Assembly: GCF_001279695.1 (NCBI RefSeq)
Contig: NZ_LGDD01000144.1
Location: 1 to 64,000, forward strand
DNA length: 64,000 bases
From: Streptomyces sp. WM6378
GTDB taxonomy: Bacteria > Actinomycetota > Actinomycetes > Streptomycetales > Streptomycetaceae
Direction of reading: 5' to 3'
Numbering within the stretch: the stretch's first letter is position 1; each line of letters opens with the position of its first letter. The notes under the pieces are model-generated. The model was given only the letters and a program-made list of their open reading frames with translations. It searched no databases and was not told the origin of the DNA. This document shows, piece after piece, positions 27,611 through 35,548 of the stretch. A program made the translations under genes and the position numbers.

Positions 27611-27820
27611 TCATGGCGGCACCTTGAGGGGCCGGCTGGCTCGGGAATTCTTGGGGTGGCACGGGCAGGCGCATTTCAGCACTTCAAGGGGTGCCTCACC
27701 CTGCCAACGGCGCACCTCCAACGGGCCGGGGCAGTGCGTGTGTCCGCCCGGCCAGCAGAGGTTGCGGGCTTCTCGACACTCGGGAGTCACATAGGCGCTC
27801 GGCGTCCGCTTCGCGGTCAT
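27611..27820 (-). CDS. Small Cys/His-rich protein, probably metal-binding
   Basis: A 69-residue protein with C-x6-C, GGHTHCPGP and KCACPCH groups, which together could bind zinc. Its ATG overlaps the stop of the 168-residue gene by an ATGA junction, so the two are translationally coupled. It is the last gene of the leftward part of the 27.6-30.3 kb cassette. I do not recognise a named family. Confidence 0.62.
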   Translation of the reverse strand: MTAKRTPSAYVTPECREARNLCWPGGHTHCPGPLEVRRWQGEAPLEVLKCACPCHPKNSRASRPLKVPP

Positions 27821-28323
27821 GACTCGGCCTGACTGTCGAGTGCGGTCGTGCCCGCCTCGATCACTTGGTCGAGCCGGATCGGATCGCACAGGGCGCCGGG
27901 GGCGGACATGGGTACGGCCCAGTAGCTCGCGTGGGCCGCGTCCGGCTCGTTGTCCCCGATGCGGGGCACGCCGAGGTAGTGGCCGAGACCGAGGTGAGTG
28001 GCGTACGGGCCAAGGCTCCGGGGTGACGGCGACGGCGGGACCAGCGCGTAGAACCGGCGCCCGCGTGGGTCGTGGATGACGGGCCCGCGCAGGCACGCAC
28101 GCAGGACCGCGGTCGCCCCCTGGCCGACAGCTACGGCGTACACCAGCTCGTCGGCCAGGCGGACGGCGGAGAAGCGGCGTCCCAGCGCCAGCAGTGCGAT
28201 GGGCCCGTTCGCCCATTGATCCCACGCTTCCTGAGGCCTGTTGAGGCTGCCTGCGAGCCAGCTGGAGATCGCTCTCTCTGCCTCGGTGAGGGAGCGGGCA
28301 AGGGGGGTTCCGAGGGTGCTCAT
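27817..28323 (-). CDS. Hypothetical protein of the accessory cassette
   Basis: A 168-residue protein with no recognised family. An alpha-helical N-terminal half (SLTEAERAISSWLAG) is followed by RRFYALVPPS and GLGHYLGVPRIGD, ending in CDPIRLDQVIEAGTTAL. There is no signal peptide or membrane segment. The ATG ends at 28323. It is divergent from the XRE regulator across 128 bp containing two palindromes, and coupled to the downstream small Cys-rich gene. The arrangement suggests control by that regulator. Confidence 0.6.
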   Translation of the reverse strand: MSTLGTPLARSLTEAERAISSWLAGSLNRPQEAWDQWANGPIALLALGRRFSAVRLADELVYAVAVGQGATAVLRACLRGPVIHDPRGRRFYALVPPSPSPRSLGPYATHLGLGHYLGVPRIGDNEPDAAHASYWAVPMSAPGALCDPIRLDQVIEAGTTALDSQAES

Positions 28324-28381
28324 GGGTGCCTCCGCAGTGGGCTGCTTCGAGCGGCAAGGATCTCGGGGAAGCGGCAGGCAT

Positions 28382-28414
28382 CTCGATATCCGAGCGGTAA
28401 TCTCACCGTGAGAT
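28382..28414. promoter_or_regulatory. Two palindromes in the divergent cassette promoter
   Basis: ATCTCAC-C-GTGAGAT (28400-28414) is a perfect 7-1-7 inverted repeat. CTCG-ATATC-CGAG (28382-28394) lies just before it. Both are in the 128-bp gap between the leftward hypothetical gene and the rightward XRE gene. I infer operators for the XRE-type regulator. Confidence 0.6.
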
Positions 28415-28451
28415 GGATTGGTATCCCACCTGCGGATAGGGGAGGTGGAGG

Positions 28452-28772
28452 GTGGCCGGACTACCGGCAGCGATCGAACTTCCCGGCTGGGCCTGGGAGA
28501 CGGCCGAACTGCGGCAGGCGCTGCGCCGTCGGGACATGGGTGCGGTATTCCGGTGCGTACAGCAGTACTCAGGCGCCAGTCAGGCGAGGATCGGCACGGC
28601 CATCGACATGGCGCAGGGGCGCGTGAACGAAATCATCAACGGCCGCCGTGAGGTGTCCCGCCTGGACGTGTACGAGCGGATCGCCGACGGCCTGGACATG
28701 CCCGACGACGCCCGTCACCTCCTCGGTCTGGCGGCCAGCAGGGAGAGGCGTTGGGGGCGGCGCGGCCTTTGA
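28452..28772 (+). CDS. XRE-type helix-turn-helix N-terminal part of a frameshifted regulator
   Basis: This 106-residue frame holds an HTH domain: LRQALRRRDMGAVFRCVQQ, then SQARIGTAIDMAQGRVNEIING, then RLDVYERIADGLDMPDDARHLLGLA. It stops at 28772 in the sequence right after SRERRWGRRGL. The expected continuation (AAFDLAAFPEVVRVYASQ) lies in the next frame. Deleting one G from the G5 run at 28753-28757 joins the two. GTG 28452 follows GGAGGTGGAGG. As it stands, a truncated DNA-binding protein is predicted. Confidence 0.72.
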   Translation: MAGLPAAIELPGWAWETAELRQALRRRDMGAVFRCVQQYSGASQARIGTAIDMAQGRVNEIINGRREVSRLDVYERIADGLDMPDDARHLLGLAASRERRWGRRGL

Positions 28773-29304
28773 CCTGGCCGCGTTCCCCGAGGTCGTCCGC
28801 GTGTACGCCTCGCAGGCCTCAGCCAGTGAAGAAATCCGTCAACATGCCAGCGCTGCACGAGAGTTGGATGTGCTGGCGGTTCGAGGACTCGGCCTGATCG
28901 GACTGAACGACTCGCTCCTGCGGGCTTGCCTTCCTCGCGAACAGGGTGGTCACGGTCGGCGGGTGCGCCTCCTGCTCCTCGACCCCGAGTCGGTCGCGAT
29001 CACCCAACGAGCGGCGGAGGTGGGGGAATCGGTCGAGTCCCTGGCGAGCGGGGTACGCCTGGCCGAGGCGAGGCTGCGGGAACTAACTGGTACCTGCGAT
29101 GTGCAGGTGTACCGGTACAGCATGCTTCCGACCTGGCGCGTCATCCGCACTGATACGACGATGTTCGTGGGTGCTTTCGACGCAGGCTGGGAAGGCCATG
29201 AGTCGGCGTGCTACAAGGTGATGGAGACGCCGCACGGACCGTTGTACCGCGGTTTCCGACGCATGGTCGAGGCGATCATCGATGGAGCCGAGCGTACGGT
29301 GTGA
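28452..29304 (+). pseudogene. XRE-DUF5919 regulator split by +1 frameshift
   Basis: Whole locus including the second frame (about 28753-29304). The downstream part reads AAFDLAAFPEVVRVYASQ, LDVLAVRGLGLIGLNDSLL, RVRLLLLDPESVAITQRA, CDVQVYRYSMLPTWRVI, ending in YRGFRRMVEAIIDGAE. This is the DUF5919-type sensor or phospholipase-D-like fold usually fused to such HTH domains. No good internal start with a ribosome binding site exists for the second part. The one extra G in the G5 run may be a real mutation, a phase-variable slip or a sequencing error. Confidence 0.7.
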
Positions 29305-29317
29305 AAGGGGATCGCTG

Positions 29318-29875
29318 GTGATCGAGGCCGAGTTGAAGGCGCGCGTCCATGCTCCCGAGGCGGTGCTGCGCCGTCTCGATGAGCGAGCCACTGGCCGGGC
29401 CGAGGTGTACCGCGACACCTACTACGACGACCGGGCGGGCGGACTTGAGGAGAAGGACCAGGAGCTGCGGGTGCGAACTGTGCGCGGGGCGGACGGCATT
29501 CGCACCGTCCTGACGTTCAAGGCTGCCAAGGTCGATGAGGCGTCGGGGTCCAAGCCCGAGTACGAGACCCGCGTCAGTGATGCGGAGGCCGTGCACGCCA
29601 TGCTCCGCCAGCTCGGCTATGTGCCGGTCATCGCGTTCGAGAAGCGGTGCAGGAACTACGACTTCAAGGCCTACGACCGGCAGATGCTCGCCACCCTGGC
29701 CCGGGTCCCGGAGCTCGACGGCACGTTCATCGAGGTGGAGACCCTCGTTGACGAGACCGACGTGACGGCCGCACTGGACGACGTCCGCTCAGTCCTGGCG
29801 GACCTGGGCATCGGGGCCGACGACCTGACGACGGAGCTGTACACCGACGCGGTACGGGCTCGGCGCAGTCGCTGA
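29318..29875 (+). CDS. Class IV adenylate cyclase-like CYTH domain protein
   Basis: A 185-residue triphosphate-tunnel metalloenzyme. The N-terminal ExExK signature is IEAELKARV. Alternating charged strands follow: YRDTYYDD, KDQELRVRTV, RTVLTFKAAK, EYETRV, FEKRCRNYDF, GTFIEVETLV. Members make cAMP or hydrolyse triphosphates such as ThTP or polyphosphate; the sequence alone does not decide. GTG 29318 has AAAGGGG seven bases upstream. It begins 13 bp after the XRE-DUF5919 frame ends, so the two probably form an operon. A clear terminator follows. Confidence 0.85.
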   Translation: MIEAELKARVHAPEAVLRRLDERATGRAEVYRDTYYDDRAGGLEEKDQELRVRTVRGADGIRTVLTFKAAKVDEASGSKPEYETRVSDAEAVHAMLRQLGYVPVIAFEKRCRNYDFKAYDRQMLATLARVPELDGTFIEVETLVDETDVTAALDDVRSVLADLGIGADDLTTELYTDAVRARRSR

Positions 29876-29890
29876 TCCGGATCATGGTGG

Positions 29891-29927
29891 AGAACCCCTC
29901 CAGTCCGAAGGCTGAAGGGGCTCTTTT
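29891..29927 (+). terminator. Rho-independent terminator of the CYTH transcript
   Basis: AGAACCCCTCCAG (29891-29903) pairs with CTGAAGGGGCTCT (29912-29924) with two mismatches, then TTTT. It ends the regulator-CYTH unit. Confidence 0.8.
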
Positions 29928-30120
29928 GTTGGGGCGGCACCTGGCTACAGGGCGGATTGGAACGTCGAGGCGCTCGGCGTGGTTCGGACGTCGAGGTGAG
30001 GCGGTCGACGGCTGTGGGGATATGGCTCGTGCTCGATCGGCTCGGGACTACCGGCCGGTGCGCCCTCAACTCGCCAGCACCGCAGTACAGTTGGCTACGG
30101 TCCGTCAGGAGGGAACCGCA

Positions 30121-30333
30121 GTGAGCGAAGGAAGCGGAGTGCCCCGCACGTGGGACGACCCTCGGTACAGCCAGGTACTGGCGAGCTGGCGGCGTCTTCG
30201 GGTTGAAAGGCGTCCCGGAAGGCGCCCCCGTCGTTTCTGCCCGCACGGGTTCGGGGTGACCCTCACGGTCGATGCTCGGACAGGCAAGCCATTCAACGTC
30301 GAGTGTGCGTCCTGCAACTCGGCTGAAGGCTGA
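30121..30333 (+). CDS. Small zinc-ribbon-like hypothetical protein
   Basis: A 70-residue basic protein with a C-P-H near residue 41 and a C-x2-C near the C terminus (ECASCN), a possible zinc ribbon. GTG 30121 has AGGAGGG upstream. The frame continues upstream without start support. It closes the accessory cassette. No family recognised. Confidence 0.6.
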   Translation: MSEGSGVPRTWDDPRYSQVLASWRRLRVERRPGRRPRRFCPHGFGVTLTVDARTGKPFNVECASCNSAEG

Positions 30334-30362
30334 GCCAGTAACGCGGCACCCGCGAGCAGGGC

Positions 30363-31103
30363 TCAAGCCGTCAGCGCGGGGCTGCGAGGGCGGGTCTTCG
30401 CCTCGTCGTACCGGGACAGGAGAAGGCGCGCCAACTCCGGCGCCGCGCCCAGCACTTCGGCCAGGACATCCGCGTCCGCCGCGCCCCGGGCGATCCGGTC
30501 GGGCAGGAAGCCGGGGGCGATGACGTACGGGGCGACGGCCACCCGGCGCACGCCCAGGGCCCGAAGCTCCCGCACGGCGTCTTCCGTGCGGGGCAGGGCC
30601 GCGGAGGCGAACGCAGGCCGCACGGCGCACCAACCGGTGTGCCGCAGCTCCCGCGCAATTTCAGCGATCACTGCGATCGCCTCCGGGTCGGTGGAGCCCG
30701 CCGAGGCCAGGACGACCCCGGTCGAGCGCTTGTCGGCGGGGGTGAGGCCCGCTTCGTACAGTCGCCGTTCCAGCGTGGCGAGCAGCAGGGGGGAGGGGCC
30801 GAGGACGTCGGCCAGGCGGATGTTCAGGCGGGCCGGGGCCCGGTCCAGGACCGCCGGGATGTCCGCCTTGGCGTGGAAGGCGCGGGTCAGGAGGAGGGGG
30901 AGGGCCACGACGTCCCGTACGCCTTCCACGGCCAGGCGGTCCAGGGCCTGCGGGACCGACGGCGCGTTGAAGTCCAGGAATCCGAGCTCCACGCGCACCC
31001 CCGGTCGCAGCGACCGCACCCGCCGCACCAGGGCGTGGACGGTCGCGGCGTGCCGGGGGTCGCGGCTGCCGTGGGCTATGACGAGGAGGACCGGGCGGTG
31101 CAC
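30363..31103 (-). CDS. Sirohydrochlorin chelatase (CbiX/SirB-like)
   Basis: A 246-residue chelatase that inserts Fe2+ into sirohydrochlorin to make siroheme, the cofactor of the sulfite reductase encoded in the same operon. Two half-repeats are visible. The first has LLVIAHGSRDPRHAATVHAL with the catalytic histidine and LPLLLTRAFHAKADIP; the second has VVLASAGSTDPEAIAVIAEI and VAPYVIAPGFLPDRIA. The duplicated SirB/CbiX architecture fits the length. The start is GTG at 31103, 7 bp downstream of the permease stop, so it is the last gene of the sulfur operon. Confidence 0.9.
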   Translation of the reverse strand: MHRPVLLVIAHGSRDPRHAATVHALVRRVRSLRPGVRVELGFLDFNAPSVPQALDRLAVEGVRDVVALPLLLTRAFHAKADIPAVLDRAPARLNIRLADVLGPSPLLLATLERRLYEAGLTPADKRSTGVVLASAGSTDPEAIAVIAEIARELRHTGWCAVRPAFASAALPRTEDAVRELRALGVRRVAVAPYVIAPGFLPDRIARGAADADVLAEVLGAAPELARLLLSRYDEAKTRPRSPALTA

Positions 31104-31110
31104 GGGCGGC

Positions 31111-32001
31111 TCAGCCCTTCACGAGCAGACCGCGGCCGCGCAGCACCCTGCGCTCCAGCGGGCTGAAGATCAGCAGGTCGATGGCGATGCCGACGAGCAG
31201 GATCAGGACGATCGCCAGGAAGATGCCGGGCATGTCCGAGTTGTTGCGGCCGTTCTCCAGCAACTGGCCGAGCCCGAGGCCGAGATCGGGCGAGGAGGCG
31301 ATGATCTCGGCGGCCATCAGCGAACGCCAGGAGAACGCCCAGCCCTGCTTCAGACCGGCGAGGTAGCCGGGCAGCGCGGCCGGCATCAGGATGTGCCAGG
31401 CGCCGCGCACCCCGGTCGCGCCCAGCGTGCGGCCCGCCCGCAGATACAGCGGCGGCACCTGGTCGACGCCGGAGACCAGACCGTTGGCGATCGAGGGGAC
31501 CGCGCCAAGGAGGATCACCGCGTACATCATCGAGTCGTTCAGGCCGAGCCAGAGTACGGCCGGCGGGACCCAGGCCACCGATGGCAGCGACTGGAGCCCG
31601 GACAGGATCGGACCGATCGCGGCCCGCACGAACTTGACCCGGGACACGAGCAGGCCGAGCGGTGTGCCGATGGCGAGCGCGAGCAGGAAGCCGAGCAGAC
31701 CGCGCGAGACGCTGGTCCACACGACGTCGAGCAGGGTCCCCTGGAGCCACATGTCCTCAAGGCTCGACCACACCGCGGACGGCGCGGGCAGCTTGTACGA
31801 GTCGGTGACCTTCGCCGAGACCAGGACCTGCCACACCACCAGGACCAGGGCGACCGCGGTCAGTGGCGGCAGCACCTTCTTGACCAGGACTTCGCGCACC
31901 GGGGTGCGGTGGGTCTGGACGGTTTCGAGCGCGTCGAGCCCCGCTTCGAGGCTGCCCAGGTCGGGGGAGTCCCTGACGTCAGTGGTCTCAGTGCTGGCCA
32001 T
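31111..32001 (-). CDS. ABC transporter permease (SsuC/TauC-type)
   Basis: A 296-residue inner-membrane permease of the nitrate/sulfonate/taurine class with six helices. The EAA-like loop is YLRAGRTLGATGVRGAWHILMPAALPGYLAG. GGGGAG precedes the ATG at 32001. The start overlaps the ATPase gene's 3' end by 14 bp, indicating coupling. In this context it imports alkanesulfonate or sulfate-related sulfur compounds, an inference from the cys genes. Confidence 0.9.
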   Translation of the reverse strand: MASTETTDVRDSPDLGSLEAGLDALETVQTHRTPVREVLVKKVLPPLTAVALVLVVWQVLVSAKVTDSYKLPAPSAVWSSLEDMWLQGTLLDVVWTSVSRGLLGFLLALAIGTPLGLLVSRVKFVRAAIGPILSGLQSLPSVAWVPPAVLWLGLNDSMMYAVILLGAVPSIANGLVSGVDQVPPLYLRAGRTLGATGVRGAWHILMPAALPGYLAGLKQGWAFSWRSLMAAEIIASSPDLGLGLGQLLENGRNNSDMPGIFLAIVLILLVGIAIDLLIFSPLERRVLRGRGLLVKG

Positions 32002-32782
32002 GGCGGCGGATCTCCCCACGCAGTTGTTCAGTGATCTCGACGGAGAGCTCCGCCACTTCGGCGTCCTCGATGCGGCGCGGCTGGTCGATGTCGACCGTCC
32101 ACTCGTGGGCCACCCGGCCGGGTCGCGAGGAGAGCAGCACCACGCGCTGGGCGAGCCGGACCGCCTCGCGCACGTTGTGCGTCACGAAGAGCACGGACAG
32201 GTTCGTCTCCCGCCAGATGCGGGTCAGCTCGTCGTGCAGCACGTCGCGGGTGATCGCGTCGAGCGCCGCGAACGGCTCGTCCATCAGGAGGAGTTGGGAG
32301 TCCTGGGCGATCGCGCGGGCCATCGCCACGCGCTGGCGCATGCCGCCGGACAGCTCGTGCACGCGCTTGCCGTACGCGCCCTGGAGGCGGACCAGGGCCA
32401 GGAGCTCCTCGGCCCGCTCGCGCCGGTCGTTCTTGGGCACCCCGCGCAGCCGCAGGGCGAGCTCGATGTTCTTGCCCGCGGTCAGCCACGGGAACAGGGC
32501 GTGCTCCTGGAACATCAGGGCGGGCCGCCCGCCGGGCGTCTCGATGGTGCCCGCGGTCGGCGCGTCCAGGCCCGCCACCAGGTTGAGAAGCGTCGACTTT
32601 CCGCAGCCGGAGGCGCCCAGGAGGGTGACGAACTCGCCCGGCGCGACATCGAGCGAGATGTCGTCGAGGACGAGCTGCGGTCCCGCGGGACCGTTGAAGG
32701 ACTTCGAGACGTGCCCGATCCGGGCGGCGTACTCGTGCGCTGCCGCCGTGCGGTCCGTGGCCTTGGCGAGTGCGGTGGCCAT
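31988..32782 (-). CDS. ABC transporter ATP-binding protein (SsuB/TauB-type)
   Basis: A 264-residue ATPase. Walker A GASGCGKST, Q-loop FQEHALFPW, signature LSGGMRQRVAMARA, Walker B LLLMDEPFAALD, H-loop VTHNVREA. These are typical of the sulfonate/nitrate/bicarbonate importer subfamily. ATG 32782 lies 8 bases after a perfect AGGAGG. It works with the adjacent permease and binding lipoprotein. Confidence 0.94.
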   Translation of the reverse strand: MATALAKATDRTAAAHEYAARIGHVSKSFNGPAGPQLVLDDISLDVAPGEFVTLLGASGCGKSTLLNLVAGLDAPTAGTIETPGGRPALMFQEHALFPWLTAGKNIELALRLRGVPKNDRRERAEELLALVRLQGAYGKRVHELSGGMRQRVAMARAIAQDSQLLLMDEPFAALDAITRDVLHDELTRIWRETNLSVLFVTHNVREAVRLAQRVVLLSSRPGRVAHEWTVDIDQPRRIEDAEVAELSVEITEQLRGEIRRHGQH

Positions 32783-32827
32783 GGTCGTCACCTCCTGGGA
32801 AACCTGTGAACCGGCTTGATACGGGGA

Positions 32828-33940
32828 CTAGTTGACGCCGAGACCGGCGTCGCCGACCTCGGGCCTGCCCAGGGACTTGAGGACCTTGTTGAGCGGGTCC
32901 AGGTCGTAGATGCCCTTGAGGTCGGGCTTCTTGAGGAGGCCGGCCTTCACCGCGTGGTCGGCCTGCGCCTGGAGGCTGGCCGCCAGCGGGTCGTCCAGGG
33001 TCTGGATGGACTTCCACGCCGGGTCGATGATGTCCGCCGGCAGCTCCTTGCCGGAGAGCTTCTTGAGCGCGGCGTTCGCCGAGGCCTTCGCCTGGTCGGG
33101 GTGGGTGACGATCCACTCGTTGGTCTTCACCGAGCCGCGCAGGACCGCCTCGACGACATCGGGGTGCTCCTTGAGGAACTTCTGCGACACGATGATGTTG
33201 GTGATCACGAACTGGTGGTCCGGCCACAGGTCGGACTCGTCCACGAGGACCTTGCCGCCCTCCTGCACCAGCTTGGACGCGGTCGGCTCGGGCACCCACG
33301 CGCCGTCGATCGAGCCGGACTTGTACGCGTCCGGGGTGATCTTGTTGTCGGTGCGGACCACGTTGACGTCGCCCTTGCCGCTCTGCGCGTCGACCTTCCA
33401 GCCCTTGTCGGCCAGCCAGTTCAGGAACGCCACGTCCTGGGTGTTGCCGAGCTGCGGGGTCGCGATGTTCTTGCCCTTGAGCTCGTCCACCGACTTGATC
33501 TTGTTCGGGTTGACCACCAGCTTCACACCGCCGGAGGCCGAGCCGCCGATGATGCGCAGGCTCTGGCCCTTGGACTTGGTGAAGCCGTTGATGGCGGGCG
33601 AGGGGCCGATCCAGCCGATGTCGATCGAGCCCGCGTTGAGCGCCTCGATCTCGGAGGGCCCCGCGTTGAAGGTGGCCGTCTTGACGGCCGTGCCGCCCAG
33701 CTCCTTCTGGAACAGCCCCTCCTGAACGCCGACCAGCGGCGTGGCGTGGGTCAGGTTCGGGAAGTAGCCGATCTTCACGGAGTCGGCGGAGAGCTTCTTG
33801 CCGTCGGCGGCGGGCGCGGCCTTCCCGGCGTCGCCCTTGTCGGCGGCGGAGCCGTAGCCGCAGGCGGCGAGCGCCCCGAACAGCAGGGGCAGGGTGGCGG
33901 CGGCTATCAGGCTGCGCCGCAAAGTGGAGCTGGCAGGCAC
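32828..33940 (-). CDS. Sulfonate/aliphatic sulfur compound-binding lipoprotein of ABC importer
   Basis: A 370-residue SsuA/TauA-like binding protein with a lipoprotein signal (RRSLIAAATLPLLFGALAAC, acylated Cys27). Family segments: VKIGYFPNLTHATPLVG, FNAGPSEIEALNAGSIDIGWIGPSPAINGF, LKGKNIATPQLGNTQDVAF, GAWVPEPTASKLV. GTG 33940 has GAGAGGA upstream. It follows cysN by 257 bp holding two micro-ORFs, suggesting its level can be set separately within the cys operon. The exact ligand is not predictable. Confidence 0.92.
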   Translation of the reverse strand: MPASSTLRRSLIAAATLPLLFGALAACGYGSAADKGDAGKAAPAADGKKLSADSVKIGYFPNLTHATPLVGVQEGLFQKELGGTAVKTATFNAGPSEIEALNAGSIDIGWIGPSPAINGFTKSKGQSLRIIGGSASGGVKLVVNPNKIKSVDELKGKNIATPQLGNTQDVAFLNWLADKGWKVDAQSGKGDVNVVRTDNKITPDAYKSGSIDGAWVPEPTASKLVQEGGKVLVDESDLWPDHQFVITNIIVSQKFLKEHPDVVEAVLRGSVKTNEWIVTHPDQAKASANAALKKLSGKELPADIIDPAWKSIQTLDDPLAASLQAQADHAVKAGLLKKPDLKGIYDLDPLNKVLKSLGRPEVGDAGLGVN

Positions 33941-33986
33941 GGGAGGGTGTCCTCTCGGAGGCCCGGTGCTTACGTCCGGCGGAGTC

Positions 33987-34082
33987 TCAACTCCGGGACG
34001 CGGCCGGGAAGTCGGCAGGTCTTCGGCGGTGCGGGGGGTGCTGGTGGTGCATCCGGGCGCGCGAGCGGTGCGCGTACGTCAT
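33987..34082 (-). CDS. Possible micro-ORF 2 between cysN and the binding lipoprotein
   Basis: 31 codons, arginine- and histidine-rich, starting in an ATGA overlap with micro-ORF 1. There is no ribosome binding site of its own. It ends 46 bp before the lipoprotein start. Its existence rests on the chain of overlaps only. Confidence 0.3.
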   Translation of the reverse strand: MTYAHRSRARMHHQHPPHRRRPADFPAASRS

Positions 34083-34198
34083 CGCGCACATCGGGCGACC
34101 CCGCCCTGGCCGCTGCCGAGGGCGCCGCTGCCCACGCGGCCGCCCTCCTTCGCGAAGGTCGAGTAGACGTCGTGACTGTGGATCGGAAGTCCCAGCAT
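34079..34198 (-). CDS. Possible micro-ORF 1 coupled to cysN
   Basis: 39 codons starting at an ATG that overlaps the cysN stop by one base (TGATG). Codon third positions are about 85% G or C, as expected of coding DNA here. It begins MLGLPIHSHDVYSTFAKEGG and then becomes glycine-rich. It may be a real small protein, a C-terminal relic or a translational relay to downstream genes. Confidence 0.4.
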   Translation of the reverse strand: MLGLPIHSHDVYSTFAKEGGRVGSGALGSGQGGVARCAR

Positions 34199-35547
34199 CA
34201 GAAGTCCCAACCCGCCTCGTCCGCAACGGTGTTGAGCACCTTGTGGGTGGCGAACGACTCGCCGGCCATGCCGGCCGCGAGCGTGGTGCCGTCCGCCGGG
34301 TCGATCAGCAGGAACGAGCCCGTGCGCCGCGAGTCGGCGTAGGAGTCGAGCGCGAGCGGCTCGGCGGTGCGCACCTTGACCTGGCCGATGTCGTTGGCGA
34401 CGAGCTGGCCCGGCTCGGGGTGCTGGGAGAGGTCGTCCAGGGTCAGCCGGGACGGGATCTCCCTGACGATCGCCTTGACCGTGCGGGTGGTGTGCTTGAG
34501 CAGCACCCGCTGACCCACCGTCAGGGGCTGGTCGGCCACGTGGCAGACGGTCGCCTCCACGTCCTGGGTGGTGGCGGGGGCGTCCCCGCTCGGCACGATC
34601 AGGTCGCCGCGCGAGATGTCGATGTCGTCCTCCAGGAGGAGGGTGACGGACTGCGGAGTCCAGGCGATGTCGACGGACTCGCCGAGCAGGTCGATCCCCG
34701 CGATCTTGCTGGTGCGCCCGGAGGGAAGCACGGTCACCGGCTCGCCGACCCGGAACGTACCGGCGGCGATCTGGCCCGCGTAACCGCGGTAGTCCGGGAG
34801 CTCGGCGGTCTGCGGCCGGATCACGTACTGCACGGGAAGGCGCGCGTGGCAGGAGGCCAGGTCGTGGCTGACCGGGACCGTCTCCAGGTGCTCCAGGACG
34901 GTGGGGCCGCCGTACCAGTCCATGTTGGCGCTGGGCTCCACCACGTTGTCCCCGGCAAGCGCCGAGATCGGGATGGCGGTGATCTCAGGGACGCCCAACT
35001 CGCTGGCGTACGCAGTGAATTCCTCGGCGATCTTCGCGAAGACCTTCTCCTCGTACGCCACCAGGTCCATCTTGTTGACGGCGAGGACGACGTGCGGGAC
35101 GCGCAGGAGGGCGGCGACCGCGGCGTGCCGGCGGGTCTGCTCGATGACGCCGTTGCGGGCGTCGACCAGGACCACGGCGAGGTCGGCGGTGGAGGCGCCG
35201 GTCACCATGTTGCGGGTGTACTGCACGTGCCCGGGGGTGTCGGCCAGGATGAACCGGCGCCGCGGGGTCGCGAAGTAGCGGTAGGCCACGTCGATGGTGA
35301 TGCCCTGCTCGCGCTCGGCCCGCAGGCCGTCGGTGAGCAGCGCCAGGTCGGGGGCCTCCTGGCCGCGCTTGAGCGAGGCCGCCTCGACGGCTTCGAGCTG
35401 GTCGGTCAGGACCGACTTCGAGTCGTGCAGGAGCCGGCCCACCAGGGTGGACTTGCCGTCGTCGACGGACCCGGCGGTCGCGAAGCGCAACAGGGTGGTG
35501 GCCGACAGATCGGCCAACTGTACTGCGTTGTCAACGGAGTTGGACAT
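34198..35547 (-). CDS. cysN: Sulfate adenylyltransferase subunit 1 (GTPase subunit)
   Basis: A 449-residue EF-Tu-like GTPase that drives CysD to make adenosine 5'-phosphosulfate. G1 is GSVDDGKSTL, G3 is ILADTPGH, G4 is AVNKMDLV, G5 is ISALAGDN, followed by two beta-barrel domains. It lacks the C-terminal APS kinase fusion found in some CysNC proteins, and a separate cysC is present. ATG 35547 follows GAGGGG; only one base separates it from the cysD stop. The C terminus couples to a micro-ORF. Confidence 0.95.
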   Translation of the reverse strand: MSNSVDNAVQLADLSATTLLRFATAGSVDDGKSTLVGRLLHDSKSVLTDQLEAVEAASLKRGQEAPDLALLTDGLRAEREQGITIDVAYRYFATPRRRFILADTPGHVQYTRNMVTGASTADLAVVLVDARNGVIEQTRRHAAVAALLRVPHVVLAVNKMDLVAYEEKVFAKIAEEFTAYASELGVPEITAIPISALAGDNVVEPSANMDWYGGPTVLEHLETVPVSHDLASCHARLPVQYVIRPQTAELPDYRGYAGQIAAGTFRVGEPVTVLPSGRTSKIAGIDLLGESVDIAWTPQSVTLLLEDDIDISRGDLIVPSGDAPATTQDVEATVCHVADQPLTVGQRVLLKHTTRTVKAIVREIPSRLTLDDLSQHPEPGQLVANDIGQVKVRTAEPLALDSYADSRRTGSFLLIDPADGTTLAAGMAGESFATHKVLNTVADEAGWDF

Positions 35548-35548
35548 T

